Below, one piece after another: positions 26,829 through 34,666 of a DNA stretch of 64,000 nucleotides. The stretch covers positions 3,472,001-3,536,000 of the forward strand of contig NZ_CP063785.1 of the NCBI RefSeq assembly GCF_025860405.1, read 5' to 3'. Source of the DNA: Tolypothrix sp. PCC 7712. Lineage in GTDB: Bacteria; Cyanobacteriota; Cyanobacteriia; Cyanobacteriales; Nostocaceae. Position numbers and translations under genes: made by a program. Under the pieces are notes generated by a model that made no database searches, was not told the origin of the DNA, and saw nothing but the letters and a program-made list of their open reading frames with translations. The first letter of the stretch is position 1. Every line of letters begins with the position of its first letter.

Positions 26829-28097
26829 TCAAGTAGGATCGCCCGCTAGTTTGCGAACAATCCAAACTAAAGACTGGACGATATCTCGATGCTGCCATAC
26901 CCAACGAATCGCTTTTTTAACTGTACCTGCTTGTTCCCGGCTCATCAAATTCAGAAAAACTTTCTCGCGTCCGTCTAGTTGCGCTTCATTAGTGTTGTAG
27001 ATTTCTTGGATTACCCACCACTCCATCATTGATGAATTAAAACTATAGACAGTTTTCCCTTCATCTAATGTGCGTTGAATTACGCCTCGTTCCTCTAAAT
27101 CAACTAGTTCCCGGCTGCGTTGGCTAAAAACTAAATCAATATCACCTAAAGCATAGCGAGTGTTTCTGTTTAAGCGACCTTGCAACCGCACTAGGGCAAT
27201 TAGCATTAAAAGAATCTGCTCTTCTTCAGTGGAAAACCTCCAGGTATCGCGGAAATATTGCTCGGTAGCGCTTTCAAAATCCTGAGCAAAAGACTGAATA
27301 TCAGGAGTGTTTCCTGCTAGCAGGGTGTCATACAATAAATAACCCGCATTTTGCAGTAGTGCTGGGTGTCCATCGATAATTTCCAAAACTCCGGCGCGCA
27401 AACTTCCAGGAATGGGTATGGCCAGCTGATTATTAACTTCCGTAGCAGGTAATGGTCTTAATAACCGGAAGAGATAATGATTATACCACGGCGAACCCCC
27501 TGGTTTGATGGTCGGCCCCAATTCATTGAGGCGGCGAAAAGTAGTAACAATAGTTGAAAGGTATTTGCCTTCATTGCTGTGAACTGCCAAATCCCGAAAC
27601 TCACTTAAGAAAGTGAGCATTTGGGTTTCGGTGTATTGCTCATTGGGTTGCAGCGCAGCATCATAATCATCTAACAGTAGCAACAAGAACTTGTCACGCT
27701 GCCCAATTTTACGCAGCATTCGCCGCAAGTCTCCCTTTTCTACCTTTTCTTCCTGTAATAACTGTTTAATATCAGCTTGTAGAGATTCATCATCTTCCGT
27801 TGCATCTTGTAGCAAGCTGAGAATTTCTCGCCAAAAACCAGAGGCGGTAAAAGGACTTATACCTGCACAGTTAATAGAAACAATCAACGCTTTCGATATA
27901 TCTCTTCCCCGCGCTTCCCAAATTTTTGGTGAAGCAATATACCGCAATAACGAAGACTTGCCCATCCCAGGACTACCATAGATAGCCAAGTGCGCGCGGC
28001 GAGAAATTTGGTCAAAAGCAGTTCTAACTTCCGCACTGCGTCCGAAAAAGTATTCTGGTGGTACTGGGCCACCAACAAAGAAGGGATTTTGTGACAT
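26829..28097 (-). CDS. AAA/STAND-type ATPase, partner of the TPR ATPase
   Basis: A 422-residue protein starting MSQNPFFVGGPVPPEYFFGR. The ATPase core has Walker A IYGSPGMGKSSLLRYI (about 39-54), Walker B FLLLLLDDYDAAL and a sensor-like STIVTTFRRLNEL. The C-terminal part holds a winged-helix region (about 300-370). The ATG at 28097 is preferred to the TTG one codon upstream. Both it and the following TPR ATPase share the FFGR entry motif and overall fold, so they look like ancient paralogs. I infer a two-gene operon; a defence or stress role is possible but not shown. Confidence 0.82.
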   Translation of the reverse strand: MSQNPFFVGGPVPPEYFFGRSAEVRTAFDQISRRAHLAIYGSPGMGKSSLLRYIASPKIWEARGRDISKALIVSINCAGISPFTASGFWREILSLLQDATEDDESLQADIKQLLQEEKVEKGDLRRMLRKIGQRDKFLLLLLDDYDAALQPNEQYTETQMLTFLSEFRDLAVHSNEGKYLSTIVTTFRRLNELGPTIKPGGSPWYNHYLFRLLRPLPATEVNNQLAIPIPGSLRAGVLEIIDGHPALLQNAGYLLYDTLLAGNTPDIQSFAQDFESATEQYFRDTWRFSTEEEQILLMLIALVRLQGRLNRNTRYALGDIDLVFSQRSRELVDLEERGVIQRTLDEGKTVYSFNSSMMEWWVIQEIYNTNEAQLDGREKVFLNLMSREQAGTVKKAIRWVWQHRDIVQSLVWIVRKLAGDPT

Positions 28098-28464
28098 CAA
28101 TGTAATTAAGCGAATACGCGTCTAAATTGCATAACTACTAATAAGGGCTGTTAACTGTTGACTGTTGACTGTTGACCGTTGACAGTCAACAGGCCTCACA
28201 ATGGATTGTGCAACTTAACAGCCGAATAGCTTAGGTGAAGAGTCCAGGGTTGCAGAGACGCGATTAATCGCGTCTCTACTTAAAGGCTAAAATCGAGCTA
28301 GCTTTGGGTGGAATTTGACTCCATAGCCTTACAGCTAATTACATTATTAACTTGATGATGCGATCGCATCTTCCTGACGCGACAATTGGCGATCAATTCT
28401 GTAAAAGTATTGGCATTGAAAAAATGAGTAAAAATAAAACCATTACTCTATAACGAGGTGGATT
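28098..28464. other. Intergenic region with repeats
   Basis: No gene is supported in 367 bases. It has TGACTGT heptads with a self-complementary GTTGACTGT...ACAGTCAAC arrangement (about 28150-28192) and a perfect 24-base palindrome centred on GCGATTAATCGC (28254-28277). A ribosome site, CGAGGTGG, lies just before the next gene. Confidence 0.7.
28254..28277. repeat. Perfect 24-bp palindrome
   Basis: AGAGACGCGATT followed directly by its reverse complement AATCGCGTCTCT. Palindromes of this type are dispersed in cyanobacterial gene gaps. It has no T-run, so I do not call it a terminator. Confidence 0.7.
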
Positions 28465-28725
28465 ATGGGTAAAGAAGAACAATTACTTGACGGCTGGCGA
28501 GAACTTACACCCGAAAAGCAGCAAAAGGTTTTAGAGTTTGTGGAAGCACTGAAATCTGAACCAGATGCAACAGCAATTATTACCGAATATATTCCACAAA
28601 CGCCCTTAGCTAAAAAACTATGGGAAATTCGTAATAGAGCGATCGCCTCTGGAATACAATTACTCAACGAAGCAGAAATTGAACAAGAGCTGACTGAACG
28701 TCGGGGTGGATACCGTGAGTCGTAA
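28465..28725 (+). CDS. Antitoxin-like protein, orphaned (DUF2281-like)
   Basis: An 86-residue acidic protein beginning MGKEEQLLDGWRELTPEKQQ, with a helical DUF2281-like N-terminus (WRELTPEKQQKVLEFVEAL) and a C-terminal PQTPLAKKLWEIRNRAIASG region. Small genes of this type in cyanobacteria usually precede a PIN toxin. Here the toxin frame starts at GTG 28715, overlapping this gene by 11 bases, but is cut short. The antitoxin itself looks intact. Ribosome site CGAGGTGG at about 28454-28461. Confidence 0.7.
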   Translation: MGKEEQLLDGWRELTPEKQQKVLEFVEALKSEPDATAIITEYIPQTPLAKKLWEIRNRAIASGIQLLNEAEIEQELTERRGGYRES

Positions 28726-28846
28726 GAAAACCTACATCGACTCTGGGGTTCTCATCACGGCTTTTCAAGGTATTCAGTACCAAGTAATCGCACTAACCAG
28801 ATTATACTTCTGGATCAACACCCAAAGCACGCAATTGAGCAGTTAG
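28715..28846 (+). pseudogene. Truncated PIN-domain toxin (N-terminal remnant)
   Basis: The frame from GTG 28715 reads SRKKTYIDSGVLITAFQG, the expected start of a PIN ribonuclease with its first metal-binding Asp. After about 20 codons it loses all similarity to a PIN fold and stops at 28846 with only 43 codons, against about 130-150 for a full toxin. The break falls where a reversed fragment of a Uma2-type gene begins, so the toxin was cut by a rearrangement. Confidence 0.65.
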
Positions 28847-28978
28847 GCGATCGGCTCTTTCCTCCCCAGTCAACAACAAATTCCCTTGCTCATCCCACCA
28901 GCGCAGCCAAGGTAATTCTAGATTCTGATATTCTCCCTGCCATATACCTAACTCTAATCCCACCTCACCACTTTGCGT
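28802..28978 (-). pseudogene. C-terminal fragment of a Uma2-type gene
   Basis: On the minus strand this stretch encodes GEYQNLELPWLRWWDEQGN followed by a LLTGEERADRLTAQLRALGV tail, ending at the stop at 28802-28804. This is the characteristic C-terminal tail of Uma2 family proteins. The frame is closed upstream at about 28975 and the whole nuclease core is absent. It abuts and partly overlaps the truncated PIN remnant, marking a recombination joint. Confidence 0.6.
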
Positions 28979-29063
28979 CTATGCACTCCTTTGAAGAAAC
29001 TAACTCAAGTTTTCAAGAGTCTGGTGTGTGAAAATTAATCTATGTATTTTGGGAGTTGCAACG

Positions 29064-30101
29064 ATGGCTTGGGTAGCTGGCGAGCAATTGCAAGGTGGTA
29101 AATACACTGTTGAAAGGGAATTGGGAAGGGGACGCTTTGGCATCACTTATTTGGTAAAAAATAAAAATGGCGATCGCTTAGTCATTAAAACTTTAAACGA
29201 TAGCTTGCTCAATTCCCTAAGTCCAGAGGATCGCGCACGACTGGAAACAATGTTTTGGCAGGAAGCTGTAAAACTAAGTCGTTGTCGCCATGAGCATATT
29301 GTGCAGGTTGCGGAACCTTTTAAGGAAAAAGAGCATTGGTGTCTGGTAATGGAATATGTAGATGGCGTAAGTTTAGCTGACCGTCGCCAACCTATACTTG
29401 CAGAAACAGAGGCACTACGCTACATCCAACAAATTGGCGAAGCTTTGATAGTAGTACATGAAAATCGGTTGATTCACCGAGATGTACACCCAGGAAATAT
29501 ATTTTTGCGGGTGCGAAATGGACAAGCAGAAGCGGTACTTATCGATTTTGGTTTAGCTCTCGATTTTGACCATATCTTAACCACAAACCGAACTAAAGAA
29601 ACTTCTGAAGGATTTACACCACCTGAACTTTACGCCCAATATACTAAACCAACTGGGGCTTATAGTGATATTTATTCATTGGCAGCAACTCTGTATGTAC
29701 TGATTACTGGAAAAACACCAGTTAGTGCGTTGAAACGCAAGATAGATAATGCTCGTTTAGTTGCTCCTAAAGACCTTAATCCTGAGATTAGCGATCGCAC
29801 CAATCGAGCAATTTTAACAGGGATGAAGCTAGATCCCAAACAGCGATCGCAATCAATGCGCGAATGGCTCGATTCTTTGGGGTTGACTGGGGAAACTTCT
29901 CAGCCTAAGCCAACTGTACCGCCTAAGACAAAACCATCTTGGGAGCGAAACATCCAGTTGTGGGGAGTTGTGATAGCTGCGATCGCAGCTATTGGTACTT
30001 TACTTGCAGGAATGGGGGCTGTGATGGATAAATTAAAACCTTCTCCGCCTTCTAGCCCAGCTTCAGTGTATCCCAGCCCTTCATCTAGCAAAACACCGTA
30101 G
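29064..30101 (+). CDS. Serine/threonine protein kinase with C-terminal membrane anchor
   Basis: A 345-residue Hanks-type kinase. Glycine loop LGRGRFGITY, ATP-binding Lys in LVIKTL, catalytic loop HRDVHPGN (the Lys of canonical HRDLKPEN is replaced by His, as in many cyanobacterial kinases), DFG intact in LIDFGLAL, and an SEGFTPPEL activation segment. One hydrophobic segment near the end (VVIAAIAAIGTLLAGMGAVM) anchors it, followed by a Pro/Ser-rich tail. I place the start at ATG 29064 (MAWVAGEQLQGGKY) because it aligns with the downstream paralog (MPWIAGQQLQSGKY); a GTG at 29028 would add 12 residues. Target unknown. Confidence 0.9.
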   Translation: MAWVAGEQLQGGKYTVERELGRGRFGITYLVKNKNGDRLVIKTLNDSLLNSLSPEDRARLETMFWQEAVKLSRCRHEHIVQVAEPFKEKEHWCLVMEYVDGVSLADRRQPILAETEALRYIQQIGEALIVVHENRLIHRDVHPGNIFLRVRNGQAEAVLIDFGLALDFDHILTTNRTKETSEGFTPPELYAQYTKPTGAYSDIYSLAATLYVLITGKTPVSALKRKIDNARLVAPKDLNPEISDRTNRAILTGMKLDPKQRSQSMREWLDSLGLTGETSQPKPTVPPKTKPSWERNIQLWGVVIAAIAAIGTLLAGMGAVMDKLKPSPPSSPASVYPSPSSSKTP

Positions 30102-30258
30102 AATTAGCTAGACTTTCATTGTGTATGGTAAAAAATTCTCCAAAAATGTATTTTTTGTGAAATACTGTTAAGTCATATAAAACACCCATTTACAGCTTTT
30201 TTAAACTGTTTTAACTACGAATTACAAATTACGAATTACGAATTATTTAGAGGTATTC

Positions 30259-31599
30259 ATGCCCTGGATAGCAGGACAACAATTGCAAAGTGGCAAATAT
30301 GTAATTGAGCAAGTTTTGGGACAGGGTGGATTCGGAATTACCTATAAGGCTTTGCATGTTGAACTAAAACAGACAGTTGTAATTAAAACACCTAATGAAT
30401 ACCTCAGCCACGATCCAGAGTATGACAAGTATATAGAGAGATTTATTCAAGAAGGGCGGATACTTGCACGTTTATCTCAAGACCCCCATCCTCATATTGT
30501 GGGAGTAATTGATTTGTTTCAGGAAGGTGCTACCCACTGTTTGGTAATGGACTTTGTTGAGGGAGAAAATTTATTTGAGGCGGTGAGGCGTAAGGGGGCT
30601 TTACCAGAAGCGGAGATTCTACCCTGCATCCGCCAGATTGGGGAAGCTTTGAGGGTAGTGCATCAAGCAGGTTTAGTACATAGAGATGCCCACCCTGGAA
30701 ACATCATGGTGCGGAGAAATGGTAAAGCGGTTTTAATTGACTTTGGGATTGCTAAATCAGTAATTCCCTCAACTATCAGTTCAATTAACAAGGATGGTAA
30801 TCAAGCCTTTGCGCCCTATGAACAGATGAGCAGCGGCAGTCGAGAGCCAACAGTAGATGTTTATTGTTTGGCTGCTACACTTTATTATGCAGTGACAGGT
30901 CAACGCCCCACACCTTCTCTAGCTCGCAAGCTTGATGATGTTTCTCTGACCCCACCTCAACAAATTGTTTCAAACATTAGTGACCGATTAAATCAGGTAA
31001 TTCTCAAAGGCATGGCGCTAGAGGCAAAAGACCGTCCTCAGTCGATGCAGGCATGGTTGGCAATGCTAAAAGCATCAAAAGCTATACCTACACCGCGAGT
31101 TGAACCAGTTTATAGAACAGAAGTTCCTCATTTCAAAACTCCGCTAAAGTCAAAGGCTACTCCAGATAAACGAGCTACGAAACTAACTAGAATTATTCCT
31201 TGGGGCTGGTTAATAGGTGTATTATTAAGCTACCTACCGATAGGCTACTTGTTAGCAGCGTCTAACGCTCCGTACATAATTTGGGCTGTGGCTGTGGCTG
31301 TGGCTGTGGCTGTGGCTTGGGCTGGGGCTGGGACTTGGGATGTGACTGTGGCTATGGCTGTGGCTTTGGCTGGGGCTGTGGCTGTGGCTGTGGCTGTGGG
31401 TGTGGCTAGGGCTGGGGCTGGGGCTTGGGCTGTGGCTTTGGCTGTGGCTTTGGCTGTGGTTGTGGTTGTGGCTGTGGCTGTAATAAAATTACTAGAATCT
31501 TTTAGCAGATTTCATACTATTCTAATTTTAGCTAGCACTTCTACTCTAGGCTTGGGTTTGGGCTGGTTAGAACATAGGATTTTTAATATAGGTACATAG
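30259..31599 (+). CDS. Serine/threonine protein kinase with repeat-encoded membrane segment
   Basis: A 446-residue paralog of the preceding kinase. Motifs: LGQGGFGITY loop, VVIKTP Lys, HRDAHPGN catalytic loop, LIDFGIAK, APYEQMSSGS activation segment and the RPQSMQAWL end of the kinase domain (about 268). Residues about 315-338 form one hydrophobic segment. Residues about 343-408 form a very unusual stretch of alternating Val-Ala (VAVAVAVAWAGAGTWDVTVA and so on) encoded by a degenerate GTGGCT hexanucleotide array, followed by a last hydrophobic segment. The repeat-encoded part could form one or more membrane helices whose length can change by slippage. Ribosome site AGAGG at about 30249-30253. 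Confidence 0.9.
   Translation: MPWIAGQQLQSGKYVIEQVLGQGGFGITYKALHVELKQTVVIKTPNEYLSHDPEYDKYIERFIQEGRILARLSQDPHPHIVGVIDLFQEGATHCLVMDFVEGENLFEAVRRKGALPEAEILPCIRQIGEALRVVHQAGLVHRDAHPGNIMVRRNGKAVLIDFGIAKSVIPSTISSINKDGNQAFAPYEQMSSGSREPTVDVYCLAATLYYAVTGQRPTPSLARKLDDVSLTPPQQIVSNISDRLNQVILKGMALEAKDRPQSMQAWLAMLKASKAIPTPRVEPVYRTEVPHFKTPLKSKATPDKRATKLTRIIPWGWLIGVLLSYLPIGYLLAASNAPYIIWAVAVAVAVAVAWAGAGTWDVTVAMAVALAGAVAVAVAVGVARAGAGAWAVALAVALAVVVVVAVAVIKLLESFSRFHTILILASTSTLGLGLGWLEHRIFNIGT
31285..31482 (+). repeat. Degenerate GTGGCT hexanucleotide array inside the kinase gene
   Basis: About 33 hexamer units of the form GTGGCT, with variants TTGGCT, GGGGCT and GTGGTT, read in frame as Val-Ala or Leu/Gly-Ala pairs. 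The six-base unit keeps the frame whatever the copy number. Variants are interspersed, so the array is not brand new. Confidence 0.9.
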
Positions 31600-31766
31600 C
31601 TTACTCAAGCTTTAAAAGCTAAATGACAAAAGATTTTGTAGCTGTTGTATCCAGTGGAGAAACGATGTCTAAGGACAAGCCACTGCACGTCTACGCACCT
31701 TTCATCGGTTGATTATAGTGTTGAGTATGCGTTAAAAGTCATGATAGTTTTAAAACGTCCCTATTA

Positions 31767-31807
31767 ATCATCTAGGAAAATTGGTGATATTCCTAGATGA
31801 TTTTTGG
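31767..31807 (+). terminator. Hairpin with T-run, probable terminator
   Basis: Perfect 12-bp arms ATCATCTAGGAA (31767-31778) and TTCCTAGATGAT (31790-31801), 11-base loop, followed by TTTTTGG. It would end plus-strand transcription from the kinase gene, and it also lies just downstream of the minus-strand DUF6887 gene, so it may serve both. Confidence 0.7.
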
Positions 31808-31981
31808 TTACGAGGCTAGTCTTTTTCTAAGCTCTGCCTCTATTTGTTCACCACCGCTTACTACTACTCCCGGCTTCGCTCTCATCAATGTTAGAAAGTG
31901 TTGGAAAGCTTCTTCATCTTGTGGATGGGTTTTGATATATTCTTTTAGTTCTTTATAGGACAAATTTAGATAATCACTCAT
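31808..31981 (-). CDS. DUF6887-like small protein
   Basis: A 57-residue protein (MSDYLNLSYKELKEYIKTHP...). The pattern of an LSYKELKEYI-like helix, a HPQDEEAFQHFL segment and a charged tail matches the small DUF6887 family common in filamentous cyanobacteria, usually right after DUF6888. Its ATG overlaps the stop of the upstream gene by four bases (ATGA), so the pair is translationally coupled. Function unknown; the tight pairing resembles toxin-antitoxin modules. Family assignment is from memory of the pattern. Confidence 0.6.
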   Translation of the reverse strand: MSDYLNLSYKELKEYIKTHPQDEEAFQHFLTLMRAKPGVVVSGGEQIEAELRKRLAS

Positions 31982-32154
31982 CTTATTAATACTTCTCCAC
32001 TACTCAGAATCTCTACTTCAATTGTTTCGCCTACTAAAACAGCTATTCTATTGTTTCTTCTATCGTACCGAACTAACTCTATGTTCTGTAACAGATTGCT
32101 AGTGCGAATGCAGAAATCAAAGAATGCTTTGAGTTGTTCTATGGTCGGTTCCAT
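31978..32154 (-). CDS. DUF6888-like small protein
   Basis: A 58-residue protein (MEPTIEQLKAFFDFCIRTSN...) ending in strand-rich ELVRYDRRNNRIAVLVGETI and EVEILSSGEVLIR. This pattern of an MEPT.EQ helix, a VRYDxR strand and a GE.IEVEI..GEV end matches the DUF6888 family. It is the first gene of an ATGA-overlapping pair with the DUF6887-like gene. Both are too short for routine gene calls. Function unknown. Confidence 0.6.
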   Translation of the reverse strand: MEPTIEQLKAFFDFCIRTSNLLQNIELVRYDRRNNRIAVLVGETIEVEILSSGEVLIR

Positions 32155-32666
32155 TAGTTAGTGTTTACTTTTTCCTTTTTTACTAATATTAAAAATTTTT
32201 TACTTTTTGGCTAACTTCCTTGTATACCCCCGTTTTTCAAGACTGGTTTTTGAACGTTTTTGGCAATTGTAGTGTCCGAAGCAGCAATTGTAGTGTCCGA
32301 AGCAGCAATTGTAGTGTCCGAAGCAGCAATTGTAGTGTCCGAAGCAGCAATTGTAGTATCCGAAGCAGCAATTGTAGTATCCGAAGCAGCAATTGTAGTG
32401 TCCGAAATAGCAATTGTAGTATCCGAAGCAGCAATTGTAGTGTCCGAAATGGCAATTGTAGTGTGCGAAACAGCAAATGTAGTGTCCGAAATGGCAATTG
32501 TAGTGTCGGAAATAGCAATTGCGAAGCTGAAAACCCTATTTTGTGGTCAGAATACTACCTTTGCAGGGGTAAGGGTTGTTCTTTAGTTTAGCAATTCAAT
32601 AAGAAGAGAGGCGATCGCACTTTCTCTGCTTTGTCATCAGGTAAAAAATGCGATCGCCTTTGCTGT
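32155..32666. other. Intergenic region with a 21-bp minisatellite
   Basis: This 512-base gap separates the small minus-strand pair from metF. Its centre is the minisatellite at 32263-32530. Open frames of 93-123 codons cross the array on both strands, but all use TTG or repeat-derived starts and consist of the seven-residue repeat, so I do not call a gene. Confidence 0.7.
32263..32530. repeat. 21-bp minisatellite, 12 full units plus a partial
   Basis: The unit begins GCAATTGTAGTGTCCGAA and ends GCA (variants ATA, ATG, ACA), 21 bases. Twelve full units cover 32263-32514 and a partial thirteenth follows. The first four units are identical; later units carry point changes (GTG to ATG-type changes at one site, one TCGG, one TGCG), with decay increasing to the right. 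Confidence 0.95.
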
Positions 32667-33596
32667 TTACTTAGTTAATACCAAATTCATTGGCTTAACT
32701 CCTGCTAAATCTAAAATCTGCGGAATTAAGTCTTCTCGCTTCACAGCCATCATGTGGACACCTTGGCATAATTGCTGTGCTATCTGCACTTGCTCGGCGG
32801 CAATTTTTACACCTTCCTCTAGTGGGTGTTTAGCTTTAGCTAACCGATCAATTATGTGCTGCGGTATATTTACACCAGGAACGCACCTATTAATAAATTG
32901 GGCATTTTTTGCAGATTTCAACAGAAAAATACCTGCCAAAATTGGTTTATTACAACCTGCAGCAATTTTGTCCATAAATTTCTCTAGCCGCTCAAAGTCG
33001 GTAATTAATTGACTTTGGAAAAATTGCGCTCCTGCTTGTAATTTTCGTTCAAAGCGACTTTGCAAGCCTGACCAACTCGCACATTGTGGATCGACTGCTG
33101 CACCAACAAATAAATCGAGTGCGCCATCACTCAAGGGTTGCTCGTTACTGTCCACACCTTGATTGAGGTTGCGAATTAATTGCAGCAGGCGGACAGCTTC
33201 TAAATCAAATACACCCTTAGCATCGGGGTGATCGCCTGCTTTGACTGGGTCACCCGTGAGAGCTAAGATGTTACGGATACCCAAGGCATGAGTGCCCATC
33301 AGATCAGCTTGTAAACCAATCCGGTTGCGATCGCGGCAAGCAATCTGACAAATTGGTTCAATGCCATGTTGTAACAAAATTGCTGATGCCACTAACGAAG
33401 ACATCCGTAATACTGCGCGGCTACCATCGGTAACATTGACGGCATGAACCCTCCCCTTAAGGGTCGCCGCCATATCAAGCATATGTTTTGGATCTCCACC
33501 TTTAGGAGGTGCTACTTCAGCAGTTATTAAAAATTCGCCTGCTTGCGCGGCGCTGCGGAAGGCATTCAAGACTGTCGGAATCTGGGTATCAGGCAT
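32667..33596 (-). CDS. metF: Methylenetetrahydrofolate reductase family protein
   Basis: A 309-residue TIM-barrel flavoenzyme of the MTHFR family, which reduces 5,10-methylene-THF to 5-methyl-THF for methionine synthesis. Readable features are LITAEVAPPKGGDP near the N-terminus (catalytic Glu), HAVNVTDGSRAVLRMSSL, CQIACRDRNRIGLQADLMG, NILALTGDPVKAGDHPDAKG and the KPILAGIFLLKSAKNAQFIN segment. This is the variant common in cyanobacteria, slightly diverged from E. coli MetF, so the symbol is given by family. The ATG at 33596 is used. trpS lies 59 bases upstream on the same strand, so co-transcription is possible. Confidence 0.88.
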   Translation of the reverse strand: MPDTQIPTVLNAFRSAAQAGEFLITAEVAPPKGGDPKHMLDMAATLKGRVHAVNVTDGSRAVLRMSSLVASAILLQHGIEPICQIACRDRNRIGLQADLMGTHALGIRNILALTGDPVKAGDHPDAKGVFDLEAVRLLQLIRNLNQGVDSNEQPLSDGALDLFVGAAVDPQCASWSGLQSRFERKLQAGAQFFQSQLITDFERLEKFMDKIAAGCNKPILAGIFLLKSAKNAQFINRCVPGVNIPQHIIDRLAKAKHPLEEGVKIAAEQVQIAQQLCQGVHMMAVKREDLIPQILDLAGVKPMNLVLTK

Positions 33597-33655
33597 AACA
33601 TTCAGATTTCAATTTTCTTACAGGGTAAAGCAAATTACACCTAAAAGTGAAATCT

Positions 33656-34666
33656 TTAGAGAGGAACAGAATAGCCTAAAGCTGCTTTGACTTCTGCTAA
33701 GGTTTGGTTGGCAACTGCTTGGGCTTTTTGGCGGCCATCTCGCAACACAGACTCTAAATAGCCTTTGTCTGCCATTACTGCTTGATATTTCTCTTGAATC
33801 GGTTTGAGAGCTGCGATCGCTGTTTCCGTTAATAAGGGCTTAAATTGTCCCCAACCCATATTTTCGCATTCTGCTGCTACCTCTGCTTTATTTTTACCAG
33901 CCAACAGCATATATAGAGTTAACAAGTTATTACACTCTGGACGCTCTGGATCGTCAAAAGTTAAGCCCCGAACTGGATCGGTTTTACAACGCTTAATTTT
34001 ATTGGCGATTTGCTCTGGTGTATCTAACAAGTTAATTCGGCTTAATTCCGATGGGTCGGACTTGGACATTTTACGGGTACCGTCGGTCAAACTCATCACC
34101 CTTGCACCTTCTTTGCGAATCAAAGGTGCTGGTAGCTTTAACACGGGCTGATCCGGTGTGGCAAATAAGTGATTAAAGCGATTCACAATATCCCGCGTCA
34201 ATTCTAAATGTTGCTTTTGGTCTTCACCCACAGGTACAAAATCTGCTTGGTACAGTAAAATATCAGCAGACATCAGCACTGGGTAATCCAACAAGCCGAC
34301 ACCAACGTTTTCTCCTTGTTTTACAGCCTTTTCCTTAAACTGGATCATATCTTGCAGCCAGTTGAGGGGTGTAATGCAGTTGAGCAACCAGGTAAGTTCG
34401 CTGTGTGCCGAGACGTGAGACTGTACAAAGATAGTGGAATGATTTAAATCTAGACCACAAGCTAAATAGAGAGCCACGAGAGTATAGGTATTAGATGCCA
34501 ACTCCTTGGGTTCGTGTGGCACAGTGATTGCGTGCAAATCAGCGACGAAAAGGTAATTGTCGTAATCACTCTGGGCTTCTACCCAATTACGAATTGCTCC
34601 CAAATAGTTGCCTAAATGCAAATTTCCGGTTGGTTGAACTCCCGACAGAACGCGCTGCTTGCCCAT
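33656..34666 (-). CDS. trpS: Tryptophanyl-tRNA synthetase
   Basis: A 336-residue class I aminoacyl-tRNA synthetase that charges tRNA-Trp. The HIGH-like motif is in SGVQPTGNLHLGNYLGAI (about 8-25) and the KMSKS motif in LTDGTRKMSKSDPSELSRIN (about 194-213). The length matches bacterial TrpRS. The ATG at 34666 (MGKQRVLSG) is at the expected place. It is followed on the same strand by metF after 59 bases. Confidence 0.96.
   Translation of the reverse strand: MGKQRVLSGVQPTGNLHLGNYLGAIRNWVEAQSDYDNYLFVADLHAITVPHEPKELASNTYTLVALYLACGLDLNHSTIFVQSHVSAHSELTWLLNCITPLNWLQDMIQFKEKAVKQGENVGVGLLDYPVLMSADILLYQADFVPVGEDQKQHLELTRDIVNRFNHLFATPDQPVLKLPAPLIRKEGARVMSLTDGTRKMSKSDPSELSRINLLDTPEQIANKIKRCKTDPVRGLTFDDPERPECNNLLTLYMLLAGKNKAEVAAECENMGWGQFKPLLTETAIAALKPIQEKYQAVMADKGYLESVLRDGRQKAQAVANQTLAEVKAALGYSVPL

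Noticed and set aside
32220..32591. Open frames of 123 and 108 codons (plus) and 93 codons (minus) over the minisatellite
   Set aside because: All consist of the 21-bp unit translated in different frames, use TTG or repeat-derived starts and have no ribosome site. The repeat length, a multiple of three, explains them.
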